From Desulfobacula sp. (GTDB lineage: Bacteria > Desulfobacterota > Desulfobacteria > Desulfobacterales > Desulfobacteraceae), in assembly GCF_030145145.1 (NCBI RefSeq), contig NZ_JAQYWD010000009.1, positions 62,001-126,000 on the forward strand: a DNA stretch of 64,000 bases, given 5' to 3'. The notes beneath the pieces are model-generated. The model saw nothing but the letters and a program-made list of their open reading frames with translations, searched no databases and was not told where the DNA came from. Below are positions 42,564 through 53,313 of the stretch, one piece after another. The position numbers and the translations under genes are program-made. The stretch's first letter is position 1. Each line of letters starts with the position of its first letter.

Positions 42564-44012
42564 CTATAACAATGGTGCAAACAGCCGTGCCAGGCTGTTT
42601 CTCAGTCGCTTGATCCTGGGCTGGCGATCATAGTCCTCCCGGGTAAACTCCCGGGAGGACTCAAGATCAACCATAAACTGGGTCTCCAGGATGGTGGCAA
42701 TGCCCTCATCATAGATCAGGGCATTGATTTCATAATTCAGTGAAAAGCTGCGGATATCCATGTTGGCGGTTCCAACGGAGCAGGTTTGGGCATCCACAAC
42801 AATGGTTTTGGCATGCATGAATCCCCCTGTATAGTAATAAAACCGCACACCAGCGTCCAACAGGCCTTTCATGAAAGTATAGGCTGTCCAATAGGGCAGG
42901 CGCTTGTCAACCCATCCAGTGAGCATGATGCGGACATCAATGCCGCTTAAGGCAGCTGTCTTGAGAGCCATGACAATGCTTGCGTCGGGAATGAAATAGG
43001 GTGTCTGAATGAAAATGGCGTGTTCTGCGGAGGATATCAGGAGAAAATACAATTGTTTGATGGACTCCCATTGTGAATCCGGGCCTGATGCCGTCACCTG
43101 AATATGGGTATTGACTTGGTCAGGGTATTGGACCGGGATAACGGGCTTCATGTCCAGGGTTTCTTTTGTAGTATTTGTCCAGCTGACGGAAAAAATACCT
43201 TGCAGAACGGCAACGGATTCTCCCTGTATCCGGATATGGGTGTCTCTCCAGGCGGGAAATCGCTTGCCGCCGGTTATGTATTCCTCTCCCATGTTCATTC
43301 CGCCCAGATATCCGGTGGTATCGTCAATGATAATGATTTTCCGGTGGTTTCTGTAGTTGAGGGTATGGGGCTTCAACGGTGATAGAAAATTATAATAGGG
43401 ATAAATCTGTATGCCCGCTTTCCTGAGTTTTGTCAGATATCGACTGGAAAGATAATTCCCCACTGCATCATACAGAATCTTTATCTGCACCCCTGATGCC
43501 GCCCTTTCCTTGAGCACATTCACCACCCGGACGGTCAGTGTGTCAGAGGTCCAGATAAAGTATTCCATGTGAATATATCGGGTTGCTTTTTTCAGATCAT
43601 CAATTAAGACATCAAATTTTTCTTTTCCATTAAAAAAAACCTTTACCGAATTCAATCGTGTCAGGATGGAGTCTGAATTCCTATAAAGCAGCTGAATCAG
43701 CTTTCTGTTACCAGAAGAGACATATCGGTGATGAAGAATTTTAATTTCATGTTTCTGTTGTTCGATAAGTTGATCATGGGTATATGACAATCGATTCACA
43801 AGGTCCTGCTGAATAAAGGATTTTTTTGTCTTTCGTCTGAGCCCCCGACCAAAAAGAAGATAGAAAATAATGCCGGCAAAGGGCAGAAAAATAAAAATCA
43901 GGAGCCATGAGAACGTGGTTGCGGTCTCTCGATTCTCCAGCAGAAGATAGACAATCACAACAAAGATGTAAACATATAAGGCAGCAATAAATATGGTGTT
44001 CCAGGGGAGCAT
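42564..44012 (-). CDS. cls: Cardiolipin synthase (ClsA type)
   Basis: 482 residues. Two N-terminal membrane segments (AALYVYIFVVIVYLLL, WLLIFIFLPFAGIIFYLLF) are followed by two phospholipase D repeats with HKD motifs: NYRNHRKIIIIDDTTGYLGG and GGFMHAKTIVVDAQTCSVGT. It condenses phosphatidylglycerol to cardiolipin at the inner membrane. It lies 9 bp downstream of the EEP-family hydrolase gene, and the pair probably forms an operon. Confidence 0.93.
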   Translation of the reverse strand: MLPWNTIFIAALYVYIFVVIVYLLLENRETATTFSWLLIFIFLPFAGIIFYLLFGRGLRRKTKKSFIQQDLVNRLSYTHDQLIEQQKHEIKILHHRYVSSGNRKLIQLLYRNSDSILTRLNSVKVFFNGKEKFDVLIDDLKKATRYIHMEYFIWTSDTLTVRVVNVLKERAASGVQIKILYDAVGNYLSSRYLTKLRKAGIQIYPYYNFLSPLKPHTLNYRNHRKIIIIDDTTGYLGGMNMGEEYITGGKRFPAWRDTHIRIQGESVAVLQGIFSVSWTNTTKETLDMKPVIPVQYPDQVNTHIQVTASGPDSQWESIKQLYFLLISSAEHAIFIQTPYFIPDASIVMALKTAALSGIDVRIMLTGWVDKRLPYWTAYTFMKGLLDAGVRFYYYTGGFMHAKTIVVDAQTCSVGTANMDIRSFSLNYEINALIYDEGIATILETQFMVDLESSREFTREDYDRQPRIKRLRNSLARLFAPLL

Positions 44013-44021
44013 GTTTTTTCC

Positions 44022-44771
44022 TCAAGCGGTTAAGGTGAAATCACATATCAGGGGAAGGTGATCCGATAACCTGATGTGCGGCACCATCATCCGGTTCACC
44101 GTAATGTCAGGACTGTGGAAAATAAAATCCAGTTCCCATCTGGGTTTTCTGCTGGGAAAAGTGAAGGCATTCAACTGGTTTGCACTCTCAAGCCGGGTCG
44201 TGGCCACAAAGTCGGTCAACTCCCGGGTTCCGAAAAAAATATTAAAATCTCCCCCCACCACCACGGGTTTTTCACAGAGGTTTACAAGCTGTCCCAGTTC
44301 CTTTAGCTGGGCATGTCGACGCTTAACCCGGATGGAAAGGTGCACCAGAAAAAAAATCATATTCTCGAGTTCAACCTCAATGATCAGGCGCTTGAATCCT
44401 CTTTCAAAATAATGGTACCGCTTGGTTAACATTTTATTTTTGGCAAAAAAAGCATTGCCCTGTCGTCTGATGACGGGGACGTGACGGGTCATGGTCAGTT
44501 GTTTGTATTTGGTTTTAAAAACAAAAGAATACCCCAGTCTTTCGGCGATCTGTCTTGCCTGGCTGAGACCTTCAGCTCTGCGGGACCCGCCGTCCACCTC
44601 GATCAGACCCACCAGGTCCGGATTCTGCAATCGAATAAATTCTATAATTCCCGGAATATTTTTTCGGGTCTTTCTCAGGTAACCGCTGAAGGGCAGCGGG
44701 GTGTGAAATCGCCACCCTGATCCGGTTCCATACCGGATGTTATAGAGTAAAAATCTGTAAGCGTCTTTCAT
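44022..44771 (-). CDS. Endonuclease/exonuclease/phosphatase (EEP) family protein
   Basis: 249 residues. Motifs of the EEP fold are YRFLLYNIRYGTGSG, NPDLVGLIEVDGG, MIFFLVHLSIRVKRRHAQ, PVVVGGDFNIFFGTRELTDF and ELDFIFHSPDITVNR...HIRLSDHLPLICDF. Members cleave phosphodiester or phosphate esters. Next to cls a role in lipid head-group metabolism is plausible, but not shown. An upstream ATG would add 6 residues; neither start has a good ribosome binding site. Confidence 0.85.
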   Translation of the reverse strand: MKDAYRFLLYNIRYGTGSGWRFHTPLPFSGYLRKTRKNIPGIIEFIRLQNPDLVGLIEVDGGSRRAEGLSQARQIAERLGYSFVFKTKYKQLTMTRHVPVIRRQGNAFFAKNKMLTKRYHYFERGFKRLIIEVELENMIFFLVHLSIRVKRRHAQLKELGQLVNLCEKPVVVGGDFNIFFGTRELTDFVATTRLESANQLNAFTFPSRKPRWELDFIFHSPDITVNRMMVPHIRLSDHLPLICDFTLTA

Positions 44772-44999
44772 TATAAAAATAAGAACCATTTTTAAGACCC
44801 AAAGTCAAGAGATCCTTTCACGACTGAAATACCGGAAAAAATTGGGCAGGGCGGTCTGCTGACCGCGCAAGAAGTAACTTGCCAAAATCACACGAATTGT
44901 GTTATTTAAACAGCTTCGATTTACAAAGGCATTTTACAATGATCCGGGGGTGACCTGGATAATGAATATTAAACCGATGGTGAACAGGTGTGAACTTTT

Positions 45000-46142
45000 A
45001 TGAAAGCATTATTAGCCCTTGAAGACGGAAGGATTTTTCCCTGCAGAAGTTTTACCGGACCGGGTGAGGCAACCGGAGAAGTCGTTTTCAATACCAGCAT
45101 GACAGGATACCAGGAGATCCTTACCGATCCGTCCTATTATGGTCAAATGGTCACCATGACCTATCCGTTGATTGGAAATTATGGTGTCTGTCCCGAGGAC
45201 ATTGAATCTGACAGGATTCAGGTGGCGGCATTTATTGTGAAGGAATACCAGGATTTTCCCAGTAATTTCAGATCCCGGGGAACCCTTGGCGATTATCTCA
45301 TCAAAAGCCACGTGCTGGGGATTGAAGACCTGGATACAAGGGCGCTGGTCCGTCATATCCGGAAATTCGGTGCCATGCGGGCGATCATATCCACATCTGA
45401 TTTTGATCCTGACGTACTGGTTCAAAAGGCCAGACAGATTCCTTCCATGCAGGGCCGAGACCTTGTGGACAAGGTCACCACGAAGAAACCCTATTTCTGG
45501 AAGTATAATCAGCCGGATTATATTGATATCAAAAAACTGGATGATCCTCTAATCTGGCGTTTCAAAGGGAAAAAACATTCTGTTGTCGCTTTTGATTACG
45601 GTATAAAATACAATATTATTCGAAGCCTTGAGCGCGCAGGATGTGAAGTGCTTGTGGTTCCGGCGAAAACAGATGCCGGCACCATTAAACAATTGAGGCC
45701 TGAAGGTGTTTTCCTGTCCAATGGTCCGGGAGATCCTGAACCCGTGACCTATGCGGTTGATACCATCAAAGCGCTCCTGGGAGTGGTGCCTGTTTTTGGA
45801 ATTTGTCTGGGCATGCAGCTGCTGGGTATTGCCATGGGGGGAAAAACCATGAAAATCAAGTTTGGTCACAGGGGGGGGAACCAACCGGTTAAAAACCTCT
45901 CCACCAATAAGGTTGAAATTACCTCCCAGAATCATGGTTTTGCTGTGGATCTGGATACCATTGGTAAAGATTCCTCTGTCATGACCCATATTAATCTGAA
46001 TGAAGATTCTCTTGAGGGTCTTAAAAATGATACCTTCCAGGCATTTGCCGTGCAGTATCATCCTGAAGCGTCCCCTGGCCCCCATGATTCAGCCTATCTT
46101 TTTAACCAATTTGCAAAAGTGATTGAAGATGCCAAAGCGTGA
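45000..46142 (+). CDS. carA: Carbamoyl-phosphate synthase small (glutaminase) subunit
   Basis: 380 residues. An N-terminal CPSase domain ([40 protein letters not shown]) is followed by a class I glutamine amidotransferase. That domain has the catalytic Cys in [20 protein letters not shown] and the His-x-Glu in [13 protein letters not shown]. It delivers ammonia from glutamine to CarB for pyrimidine and arginine synthesis. Its stop lies within the carB start region (14-bp overlap), which ensures coupled translation. Confidence 0.97.
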   Translation: MKALLALEDGRIFPCRSFTGPGEATGEVVFNTSMTGYQEILTDPSYYGQMVTMTYPLIGNYGVCPEDIESDRIQVAAFIVKEYQDFPSNFRSRGTLGDYLIKSHVLGIEDLDTRALVRHIRKFGAMRAIISTSDFDPDVLVQKARQIPSMQGRDLVDKVTTKKPYFWKYNQPDYIDIKKLDDPLIWRFKGKKHSVVAFDYGIKYNIIRSLERAGCEVLVVPAKTDAGTIKQLRPEGVFLSNGPGDPEPVTYAVDTIKALLGVVPVFGICLGMQLLGIAMGGKTMKIKFGHRGGNQPVKNLSTNKVEITSQNHGFAVDLDTIGKDSSVMTHINLNEDSLEGLKNDTFQAFAVQYHPEASPGPHDSAYLFNQFAKVIEDAKA

Positions 46143-49100
46143 AGATATTAAAAAAATCCTGATTATTGGTGCAGGCCCCATCATCATCAGTCAGGCCTGT
46201 GAGTTCGATTATTCGGGTACCCAGGCCTGCAAGGCCCTGAAAGAGGAAGGGTATGAGGTCATATTGATTAATTCAAACCCGGCCACCATCATGACCGATC
46301 CCGAAACAGCCGACAGGGTCTATATTGAACCGGTCACTGTTGAAACGGTGACCAAGGTCATTGAAAAAGAACGGCCCGATGCCCTGCTGCCCACCCTGGG
46401 CGGTCAGACCGGTTTGAATACGGCCATAGAAGCGGCTCAATCAGGCGTTCTTGAACGGTATAATGTTGAGATGATCGGCGCATCGGAAGAGGCGATTAAT
46501 AAAGCCGAAGACCGGGAACTTTTCAGGGATGCCATGAACAGAATCGGCTTGAGAATTCCTAAAAGCGGGTTTGCCACTAATATGCAGGAAGTTGAAGATG
46601 TTTCAAGACGGATTGGCTTTCCCATTATTGTCAGACCCAGTTTTACCCTTGGCGGAACCGGCGGCGGGGTTGCCTACAATATGGAAGAGGTTGTCCACCT
46701 TTCAAAGGCCGGCCTTGATGCCAGTCTCATCACCCAGGTCATGCTGGAAGAATCCGTCATCGGCTGGAAAGAGTACGAACTGGAAGTGATGCGGGATCAT
46801 GCCGACAATGTGGTGATCATCTGTTCCATTGAAAATGTGGATGCCATGGGCGTTCACACGGGTGATTCCATTACCGTGGCTCCGGCCCAGACCCTTTCCG
46901 ACAAGGAATACCAGAACCTTCGGGATGCGTCCATCGCCATCATAAGGGAGATCGGTGTGGATACAGGCGGATCAAATGTCCAGTTTGCCATCAATCCTGA
47001 AAACGGGGATATGATTGTGGTGGAGATGAATCCAAGGGTCTCCCGAAGCTCGGCCCTGGCTTCCAAGGCCACGGGATTTCCCATTGCCAAAATTGCTGCC
47101 AAACTGGCGGTGGGGTACACCCTGGATGAAATTCCCAATGATATTACCGGAGAAACCCTTGCCTGCTTTGAACCGTCCATTGATTATTGTGTGGTAAAAA
47201 TTCCCAGGTGGACCTTTGAAAAATTTCCCGAAGCCCAGGATATTCTGACCACGGCCATGAAATCCGTGGGGGAAACCATGTCCATTGGCAGGACGTTTAA
47301 GGAAGCATTTCAAAAGGGAATTCGATCCCTTGAAATCGGCAGGGCCGGGTTTGGGGCAGACGGAAAAGATCCTGCTCCCGGCAGTGTTGCCGGCAATGAA
47401 CTGGAGTACAAGCTGTCCACCCCCAATTCCCAGCGGCTGTTCTATTTAAAGTATGCCATTGAACACGATATGCCCATTACCATGATCTATGAAATGACCG
47501 GTATTGATCCCTGGTTCCTCAACCAGATGAAACAGATCGTTGATCTTGAGAAACAGATCAAACTGGCCGGCAAAGATCTTCCCCGGGATCTGTTTGAACG
47601 GGCAAAAAAATACGGGTTCTCGGATGTACAGCTGGCATTTCTGACAAAACTGACGGAAAAACAGATTGAACAGTCACGAAAAGACCTGGGCATTGTCCCG
47701 GTTTATAAGCTGGTGGATACTTGTGCTGCAGAATTCAGGGCTGCCACGCCCTATTACTACTCCACTTATGAAACAGAATGTGAGGCCAGGGTATCGGATA
47801 GAAAAAAGGTGATCATCCTGGGGGGGGGGCCCAACCGAATCGGCCAGGGAATTGAATTTGATTACTGCTGTGTCCATGCCTCTTTTGCCCTGCGGGAAGA
47901 AGGTGTTGAATCCATCATGGTCAACTCCAATCCCGAGACGGTCTCCACGGACTATGACACCTCGGACAAACTCTATTTTGAGCCCTTGACCAGGGAAGAT
48001 GTGCTTCATATCGTTGAAAAGGAAAAACCCTATGGGGTGATTGTCCAGTTTGGCGGTCAAACGCCCCTGAACCTTGCCTCGGCGCTTCAAAAAGCCGGGG
48101 TTCCCATTATCGGGACCAGCCCGGACAGCATTGACCGGGCAGAAGACAGGGACCTTTTCCAGGAGATGCTCAATAAACTCGATCTTCGACAACCGGATAA
48201 CGGTATTGCCTTCAGCTATGAAGATGCAAAAAGCGTGGCAATGGATATCGGCTATCCGATTATGGTTCGACCCTCTTTTGTCCTGGGCGGCCGGGCCATG
48301 AAAATCGTTTATGATGAAAAAGATCTTGAAGAATATTTTAACCTGGCGGTCCTGGCATCTCCTGACAAGCCTGTCCTCATTGACAAGTTTCTTGAAGAGG
48401 CTTTTGAACTGGATGTGGATGTCATTTCCGACGGAGAGCAAACCATTATCGGCGGCATGATGGAACATATTGAAGAAGCCGGCATCCATTCCGGAGACTC
48501 AGCCTGCGTGCTGCCCCCCTATTCCATTTCTCAAACCCATATCGATGAGATGGCATCTGCTGCCCGGGCTATTGCAAAGGAACTCAACGTTAAGGGGTTG
48601 ATGAATATCCAGTTTGGCATCATGAATGATACGGTCTATATTATTGAGGTCAACCCCAGGGCCTCCAGAACCATTCCCTTTGTATCCAAAGCCATTGGTA
48701 TTCCCCTGGCCAAGCTGGCAACAAAAGTCATGCTGGGTAAAACCCTTGATGAGCTGGGATTTACCAGGGAAATCATTCCGCCTTATTATTGTGTCAAAGA
48801 AGCCGTCATGCCCTTTGACCGGTTTGAAAATGTTGACCCGGTTCTGGGGCCTGAAATGAAATCCACGGGTGAAGTCATGGGAATCGATAAGGACCTGGGT
48901 GCTGCCGTTGCCAAGGCCCAGTTGGCTGCCGGACAAAAACTTCCCACCCAGGGAACGGTTTTTATCAGTATCCAGGACAAGGATAAAATGGCGGCCCTGG
49001 AAGTGGCCAGAAATTTTCATAACATGGGGTTTACCATCATGGCCACACGGGGAACCTGTAAGTTTCTTGAGGAGAATAATGTCCCCGCAAAACTTGTCAA

Positions 49101-49359
49101 AAAAGTCTCGGCCGGCCGGCCCCATGTGGTGGATGCTGTGACAAACAATGACATTCAATTGATTTTAAATACCAGTGCTTCCAGCCAGACCAAGCAGGAT
49201 GGATATGATATCAGACGGTCCGCCATCAAGTATAAGATTCCTTATGCCACCACAACAGACGGGGCAAAGGCCATCTGCAGTGCCATCCAGGCCCTTAAAA
49301 AAGAAAGCCTTTCCGTCAAGGCCCTTCAAGATTATCACCAGGAAAATAGCCATGAATAA
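46129..49359 (+). CDS. carB: Carbamoyl-phosphate synthase large subunit
   Basis: 1076 residues with two ATP-grasp halves ([20 protein letters not shown] and [20 protein letters not shown] mark their N-termini), an oligomerisation region between them, and the C-terminal MGS-like allosteric domain ([20 protein letters not shown]). The ATG giving [11 protein letters not shown] is preferred over a TTG two codons earlier because it fits the family N-terminus. It forms carbamoyl phosphate from bicarbonate, ammonia and 2 ATP. It overlaps carA by 14 bp and purF by 8 bp. Confidence 0.97.
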   Translation: MPKREDIKKILIIGAGPIIISQACEFDYSGTQACKALKEEGYEVILINSNPATIMTDPETADRVYIEPVTVETVTKVIEKERPDALLPTLGGQTGLNTAIEAAQSGVLERYNVEMIGASEEAINKAEDRELFRDAMNRIGLRIPKSGFATNMQEVEDVSRRIGFPIIVRPSFTLGGTGGGVAYNMEEVVHLSKAGLDASLITQVMLEESVIGWKEYELEVMRDHADNVVIICSIENVDAMGVHTGDSITVAPAQTLSDKEYQNLRDASIAIIREIGVDTGGSNVQFAINPENGDMIVVEMNPRVSRSSALASKATGFPIAKIAAKLAVGYTLDEIPNDITGETLACFEPSIDYCVVKIPRWTFEKFPEAQDILTTAMKSVGETMSIGRTFKEAFQKGIRSLEIGRAGFGADGKDPAPGSVAGNELEYKLSTPNSQRLFYLKYAIEHDMPITMIYEMTGIDPWFLNQMKQIVDLEKQIKLAGKDLPRDLFERAKKYGFSDVQLAFLTKLTEKQIEQSRKDLGIVPVYKLVDTCAAEFRAATPYYYSTYETECEARVSDRKKVIILGGGPNRIGQGIEFDYCCVHASFALREEGVESIMVNSNPETVSTDYDTSDKLYFEPLTREDVLHIVEKEKPYGVIVQFGGQTPLNLASALQKAGVPIIGTSPDSIDRAEDRDLFQEMLNKLDLRQPDNGIAFSYEDAKSVAMDIGYPIMVRPSFVLGGRAMKIVYDEKDLEEYFNLAVLASPDKPVLIDKFLEEAFELDVDVISDGEQTIIGGMMEHIEEAGIHSGDSACVLPPYSISQTHIDEMASAARAIAKELNVKGLMNIQFGIMNDTVYIIEVNPRASRTIPFVSKAIGIPLAKLATKVMLGKTLDELGFTREIIPPYYCVKEAVMPFDRFENVDPVLGPEMKSTGEVMGIDKDLGAAVAKAQLAAGQKLPTQGTVFISIQDKDKMAALEVARNFHNMGFTIMATRGTCKFLEENNVPAKLVKKVSAGRPHVVDAVTNNDIQLILNTSASSQTKQDGYDIRRSAIKYKIPYATTTDGAKAICSAIQALKKESLSVKALQDYHQENSHE

Positions 49360-50779
49360 TCCATTTGTTGATGAAGAAAAACCCAAGGATGAGTGTGGCG
49401 TATTTGGCCTGTATAAACATCCTGAAGCAGCTAAAATAACTTATTTCGGCCTTTATGCGCTCCAGCACAGGGGTCAGGAGAGTGCCGGTATTTCCGTAAA
49501 CCGGGGAGAAAATGATGAGATTTTTTCCCACAAGGGAATGGGCCTTGTCCCTGAAGTCTTTAACATGGAGGCCCTTGAAAGAATTGAAGGCGGTTCTGCC
49601 ATCGGTCATGTCCGGTATTCCACAACCGGGAATTCTGTTTTAACCAATGCCCAGCCCTTTGTGGCCAACCACCGGCACCGGTCCTATGCCGTGGCCCATA
49701 ACGGGAACCTGGTGAATGCCCATATCCTGAAAGAAGAACTGGAAGAGCAGGGGTCTATCTTCCAGACCACCATGGACTCAGAGGTGTTTCTTCACCTGTT
49801 TATTCAAAACCTGATTAAAGGGGATTATGAAAGTGCGATTTTAAAGGCGGTGTCTAAAATTGAAGGGGCCTATTCCATGATTCTGTTAACCTGCAAAGGG
49901 GAGATCATCGGCATGAAAGACCCCAACGGTTTCAGACCCCTGGCCCTGGGAAAACTCCATGGCCATTATGTCCTGGCATCTGAAACCTGTGCCTTTGATC
50001 TGATCCAGGCGGAGTTCATCCGGGAACTGGATCCCGGAGAGATCGTCATCATCAATGAAGACGGCATCAAGAGCATTCGACATCCCAAGGCTGCCAAACA
50101 TAAGTCCCTGTGCATCTTTGAATATATTTATTTTGCCAGACCCGATTCCACCATTGACGGTAAAAATGTCTATGAAATGAGAAAAGCACTGGGTCGGCGA
50201 CTGGCCCAGGAAGCCCCTGTGGAAGCAGATCTTGTCATGCCATTTCCCGATTCCGGCAATTATGCCGCCATCGGGTATGCCAGGGAATCGGGCATTCCCT
50301 TTGAGATGGGCATGATCCGGAACCATTACGTGGGCCGCAGCTTTATCCAGCCCACCCAGTCCATGCGGGATTTTGCCGTCCGGGTTAAGCTCAACCCGGT
50401 CAGGGAACTGATCAAGGGCAAGGATATCATCATTATTGAGGATTCCATTATTCGCGGTACCACGGCAAAAACCCGGGTCAAGGCATTGCGGGAACTGGGG
50501 GTTAAAAAAGTTCACATGCGCATCTCCTGCCCGCCCCATGTATTCCCCTGCTATTATGGGATTGATTTTTCTTCCAAAGGAGAATTGATCGCCGCCCAGA
50601 AATTCGGTGACGAGCTCAGGGATTACCTGGGCCTTGATTCTCTGCATTATCTGACCATTGACGGCATGATGGAAGCAACGGGGATAGAAAACCCCGAGTT
50701 AAATTTTTGTAAGGCCTGCTTTGATGGTGACTACCCGGTTCCTTTTGATCCGAATTTTACCAAGCAGTGTATGGGATAG
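49352..50779 (+). CDS. purF: Amidophosphoribosyltransferase
   Basis: 475 residues. First enzyme of purine synthesis (PRPP + glutamine to phosphoribosylamine). A propeptide of about 14 residues precedes the likely catalytic Cys15 ([15 protein letters not shown]). The glutaminase domain has [15 protein letters not shown] and [11 protein letters not shown]; the PRPP motif is [19 protein letters not shown]-terminal cysteines ([15 protein letters not shown]) suggest the [4Fe-4S] form as in Bacillus. The start was chosen at the ATG with AGGA 8 nt upstream. It is the last gene of the carA-carB-purF run, overlapping carB. Confidence 0.96.
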   Translation: MNNPFVDEEKPKDECGVFGLYKHPEAAKITYFGLYALQHRGQESAGISVNRGENDEIFSHKGMGLVPEVFNMEALERIEGGSAIGHVRYSTTGNSVLTNAQPFVANHRHRSYAVAHNGNLVNAHILKEELEEQGSIFQTTMDSEVFLHLFIQNLIKGDYESAILKAVSKIEGAYSMILLTCKGEIIGMKDPNGFRPLALGKLHGHYVLASETCAFDLIQAEFIRELDPGEIVIINEDGIKSIRHPKAAKHKSLCIFEYIYFARPDSTIDGKNVYEMRKALGRRLAQEAPVEADLVMPFPDSGNYAAIGYARESGIPFEMGMIRNHYVGRSFIQPTQSMRDFAVRVKLNPVRELIKGKDIIIIEDSIIRGTTAKTRVKALRELGVKKVHMRISCPPHVFPCYYGIDFSSKGELIAAQKFGDELRDYLGLDSLHYLTIDGMMEATGIENPELNFCKACFDGDYPVPFDPNFTKQCMG

Positions 50780-50780
50780 C

Positions 50781-51776
50781 ATGCAAAAACAAACAGTGGC
50801 ATTTTCAAAGGACTCTTCCAATCTCTTTTTTCATATTCTGACAAAGTGCAACCTGTCCTGTACCCATTGTTATATTAATAAAGATCAGCACGGGGCCAAC
50901 ACCCTTGATATGGAGACCATCAACGCCTGGCTCACGCTTTTTTCAACCCATGCCCCCAGAACCAATGTCATTTTTCTCGGGGGGGAACCCACCCTTCACC
51001 CGGATCTCCCCCAGGCGGTCCAGGCGGCAAATCGTCTGGGATTCAAATCCATCACCATTGATACCAATGGGTATCTTTTCCATAACATCCTGGACAAGAT
51101 AACCCCAAATGATATCGATTTTCTTTCTTTTTCTTTGGATGGTGCCACTCCGGAAACCAATGACGCTATCAGGGGAAAAGGCTGCTATGACCAGGTAATG
51201 GCGGGTCTTAAAACGGCAGTGGCCAAAAATTTTTCCTGTTCCATGATCTATACCGTGTCGGATAAGAACATTCATGAGCTTGAACGCATGCCGGATCTTG
51301 TGAGCCGTCTGGGTCTCAAGCGATTTTTTATCCAGGTGATCGGCATCCGGGGCAAGTCTTCAAAAACGGATGGACGGCTCCAGGTATCAAAGGAAACCTG
51401 GCTTTCCATCATTCCCAGGGTGGCAGAAACCATTGCTGGCCAGGGTATTATCGTGACCTATCCCAAGGTCTTTCTCAACACCAATGACATCTTTCAATGT
51501 GCCGGTCATGTGGCGGATAATTACTTTATCTTTCCCAATGGAAGGGTTTACCAATGCCCCATCTGCGAAGACTTTCCCCTGCATTCCTATGAAATCAGGC
51601 ATAACAAACGCATTGCCACACCAAAGATCAATGAAAAAGATCTGTTCGGTCTCACCATCCCTGAAGGATGCGTTATGAACAAAATGATCCAGCCCCAAAA
51701 TCTGTCTTACAACAGCGCCGGTGATCCTGAATATCAGATTGCCTGCTGCATGCTCAAAGAAGAAATATCCCTGTAA
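50781..51776 (+). CDS. Radical SAM protein with C-terminal Cys cluster
   Basis: 331 residues. The radical SAM signature CNLSCTHCY is near residue 25. It is followed by family motifs VIFLGGEPTLHPDLPQAV, TIDTNGYLF and FLSFSLDGATPETNDAIRG. A C-terminal region with extra cysteines (FQCAGHVADNYFIFPNGRVY, QCPICEDF, YQIACCMLKEE) suggests a SPASM-like auxiliary cluster. The start is 1 bp after the purF stop, so it is in the carA-carB-purF transcript. Such enzymes often modify peptides, but no peptide substrate gene was seen. The function is unknown. Confidence 0.87.
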   Translation: MQKQTVAFSKDSSNLFFHILTKCNLSCTHCYINKDQHGANTLDMETINAWLTLFSTHAPRTNVIFLGGEPTLHPDLPQAVQAANRLGFKSITIDTNGYLFHNILDKITPNDIDFLSFSLDGATPETNDAIRGKGCYDQVMAGLKTAVAKNFSCSMIYTVSDKNIHELERMPDLVSRLGLKRFFIQVIGIRGKSSKTDGRLQVSKETWLSIIPRVAETIAGQGIIVTYPKVFLNTNDIFQCAGHVADNYFIFPNGRVYQCPICEDFPLHSYEIRHNKRIATPKINEKDLFGLTIPEGCVMNKMIQPQNLSYNSAGDPEYQIACCMLKEEISL

Positions 51777-51848
51777 AAAAGGTGCCAGATTCCTTGATGA
51801 ATGGATTTGATATGCCCGGATCAGTTTTGCAGAATTTTTATGCAGGGC

Positions 51849-52013
51849 TTAAAGCTGTTCATCCTCCTGGGGCGGAAGGTCCTCGGTTTCCTCAACAGCA
51901 GATTCGGCAGCATTTTTCTGTCTTTCCAGCTTGAGCTTTTTTTTTTCTTCTTTCTTTTTTTTCTTTGCTAATTCTTTTTGACGCTTTTGAAATGAATAAT
52001 TTACTTTGGCCAA
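51849..52013 (-). CDS. 54-residue Lys-rich small protein (TTG start)
   Basis: Reads MAKVNYSFQKRQKELAKKKK, then a Lys/Glu helix and an acidic tail ending EETEDLPPQEDEQL. The TTG start is preceded by AAGGA with 6-7 nt spacing. The basic-then-acidic layout is found in short proteins of Proteobacteria beginning MAKVNYSF and of unknown function. It lies just past the terminator of the csp gene on the same strand. Confidence 0.65.
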   Translation of the reverse strand: MAKVNYSFQKRQKELAKKKKKEEKKKLKLERQKNAAESAVEETEDLPPQEDEQL

Positions 52014-52063
52014 TATTTTTTCCTTATGATTGTTTTATGTGATGTGTAAACACACCCTGTGGT

Positions 52064-52091
52064 AAAAAAGACCCTGCAAAGCGGGGTCTTT
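52064..52091 (-). terminator. Intrinsic terminator of the cold-shock gene
   Basis: Stem AAAGACCC / GGGTCTTT with a loop of about 9 nt. On the minus strand it is followed by a run of T residues, 20 bp after the csp stop. Confidence 0.8.
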
Positions 52092-52111
52092 ACACTGGTC
52101 GATGTCCATTT

Positions 52112-52312
52112 TTACAGCTGGACAACATTTTCTGCAGCGGGACCCTTTGGACCTTCGACAACATCAAAGCTTACCCGTGCGCCTTCTGCCAGAGATTTGA
52201 ACCCCTGGGCCTGAATTGCGGAATGATGCACAAATAGATCTTTGCCCCCATCCTGCTCAATAAATCCAAATCCTTTTGCATCGTTAAACCATTTTACTGT
52301 ACCTTCAGCCAT
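52112..52312 (-). CDS. Cold-shock domain protein (CspA family)
   Basis: 66 residues, the usual Csp size. RNP1 (KGFGFIEQD) and RNP2 (DLFVHHSAI) are intact, and the protein starts [13 protein letters not shown]. It binds single-stranded RNA or DNA as a chaperone. AAAGGAG precedes the ATG. A 5' leader with several possible hairpins (for example GGTTCC / GGAACC just before the ribosome binding site) and a small ORF lies upstream. Confidence 0.96.
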   Translation of the reverse strand: MAEGTVKWFNDAKGFGFIEQDGGKDLFVHHSAIQAQGFKSLAEGARVSFDVVEGPKGPAAENVVQL

Positions 52313-52413
52313 TTTGAATTACTCCTTTGTGATAGGTTCCTTTAGGGAACCACTTTGTTATGGAGTCGAGGTATCCTTTGATACGTCGACGGACGTCTGG
52401 GTGCCCAGACAAA

Positions 52414-52536
52414 TTATTGTATCAATCCATTGTCTTTTTTATACCAAAGCTGACGAACCATGGTGGGGAGGGCAAAAATGGTACAGCCGTTTGTTATTGC
52501 AGCGGTTCGATAAAGGGTTTTGACATAAAAATTCAT
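52414..52536 (-). CDS. 40-residue ORF in the cold-shock gene leader
   Basis: Minus-strand frame reading MNFYVKTLYRTAAITNGCTI, then FALPTMVRQLWYKKDNGLIQ and TAA. CTGGAG lies 7 nt before the ATG, a good ribosome binding site. It ends 101 bp before the csp ATG, with hairpins (GTCTGGG / CCCAGAC) directly after it. It could be a small protein or a translated leader. No known family was recognised. Confidence 0.45.
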   Translation of the reverse strand: MNFYVKTLYRTAAITNGCTIFALPTMVRQLWYKKDNGLIQ

Positions 52537-52842
52537 GCTGTTTCTCCAGTTTAAGTAATCAGCATAAACTTCTACGTCAACGAACAATGCTTGGAAAACA
52601 ACGAGGTTAACGAGGACAACCAGAAGAGAGCTTTGCTCCCCACGGGGAATTTGCTTTTACTTGAATGTTAATAAAGATTATACACGATTGGGCAGATTGT
52701 GCAATGAAATAAAAATGGAAGACTGAACCGGTCTAATACAGTGGTCCGTTTCCCGCATCAATAAAACCTTTTGAGAGATTATTCAAAATAAGGTATATCA
52801 GGGGGTAACTTAACACAATAAACTGGATACTAAAGGAAGATC
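52537..52842. other. Divergent intergenic region between csp leader and thioesterase
   Basis: About 300 bp with no supported gene. It should hold the csp promoter (minus strand) and the thioesterase promoter (plus strand). No confident elements were identified. Confidence 0.35.
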
Positions 52843-53289
52843 ATGGCGCGCATTGAAATTGAGATGATAGAAGAGTTTGTATTTGAAACTGAACTGGCAA
52901 TAAGAATTAGAGATATCAATTATGGGAACCACCTTGGACATGACGTCCTGGTTTCTCTTATGCATGAAGCAAGGGTAAGGTTCCTGGAAAGTTTTGGTTT
53001 TTCAGAAGCCGATATTGACGGAAATGGTTTGCTTGTTTCAGACCTTGCCGTTATTTATAAATCACAATCCTTTTATGGGGACACTTTGAAATTCGAAATC
53101 GGAGCGGGTGAGTTTAATACCTATGGATGTGACCTGTTTTACAGGGTAAGCAACACAAAAACAGAGACTCTGGTTGTTCTTGCTAAAACCGGTATTGTCT
53201 TTTTTGACCATGCCCGGAAAAAAGTCGTTAAAACCCCCAGGGCATTTTCTTCTCATTTTTCCAAGTCAAGGTGTGGTCTTTTGGTTTAA
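52843..53289 (+). CDS. Hot-dog-fold acyl-CoA thioesterase
   Basis: 148 residues, 4-hydroxybenzoyl-CoA thioesterase/YbgC-like. IRIRDINYGNHLGHDVLVSL resembles the catalytic loop (the Asp is in DINYGNHLG). Then come MHEARVRFLESFGF, LLVSDLAVIYKSQSFYGDTL and a C-terminal FFDHARKKVVKTPRAFSSHF. It hydrolyses acyl-CoA or acyl-ACP esters; the substrate is unknown. The next gene starts almost at its stop codon, so it is in an operon with the SPFH/zinc-ribbon pair. Confidence 0.83.
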   Translation: MARIEIEMIEEFVFETELAIRIRDINYGNHLGHDVLVSLMHEARVRFLESFGFSEADIDGNGLLVSDLAVIYKSQSFYGDTLKFEIGAGEFNTYGCDLFYRVSNTKTETLVVLAKTGIVFFDHARKKVVKTPRAFSSHFSKSRCGLLV

Positions 53290-53313
53290 ATGATCGTTTA
53301 TCAGGAGAGGGCT

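Noticed and set aside
44849-44868. GCGGTC/GACCGC hairpin upstream of carA as an attenuator
   Set aside because: A 6-bp stem with no T run or leader peptide; no support for regulation.
49175-49351. Longer N-terminus for purF starting within carB
   Set aside because: The frame overlap with carB is fortuitous; the ATG at 49352 gives the expected short propeptide before the catalytic Cys.
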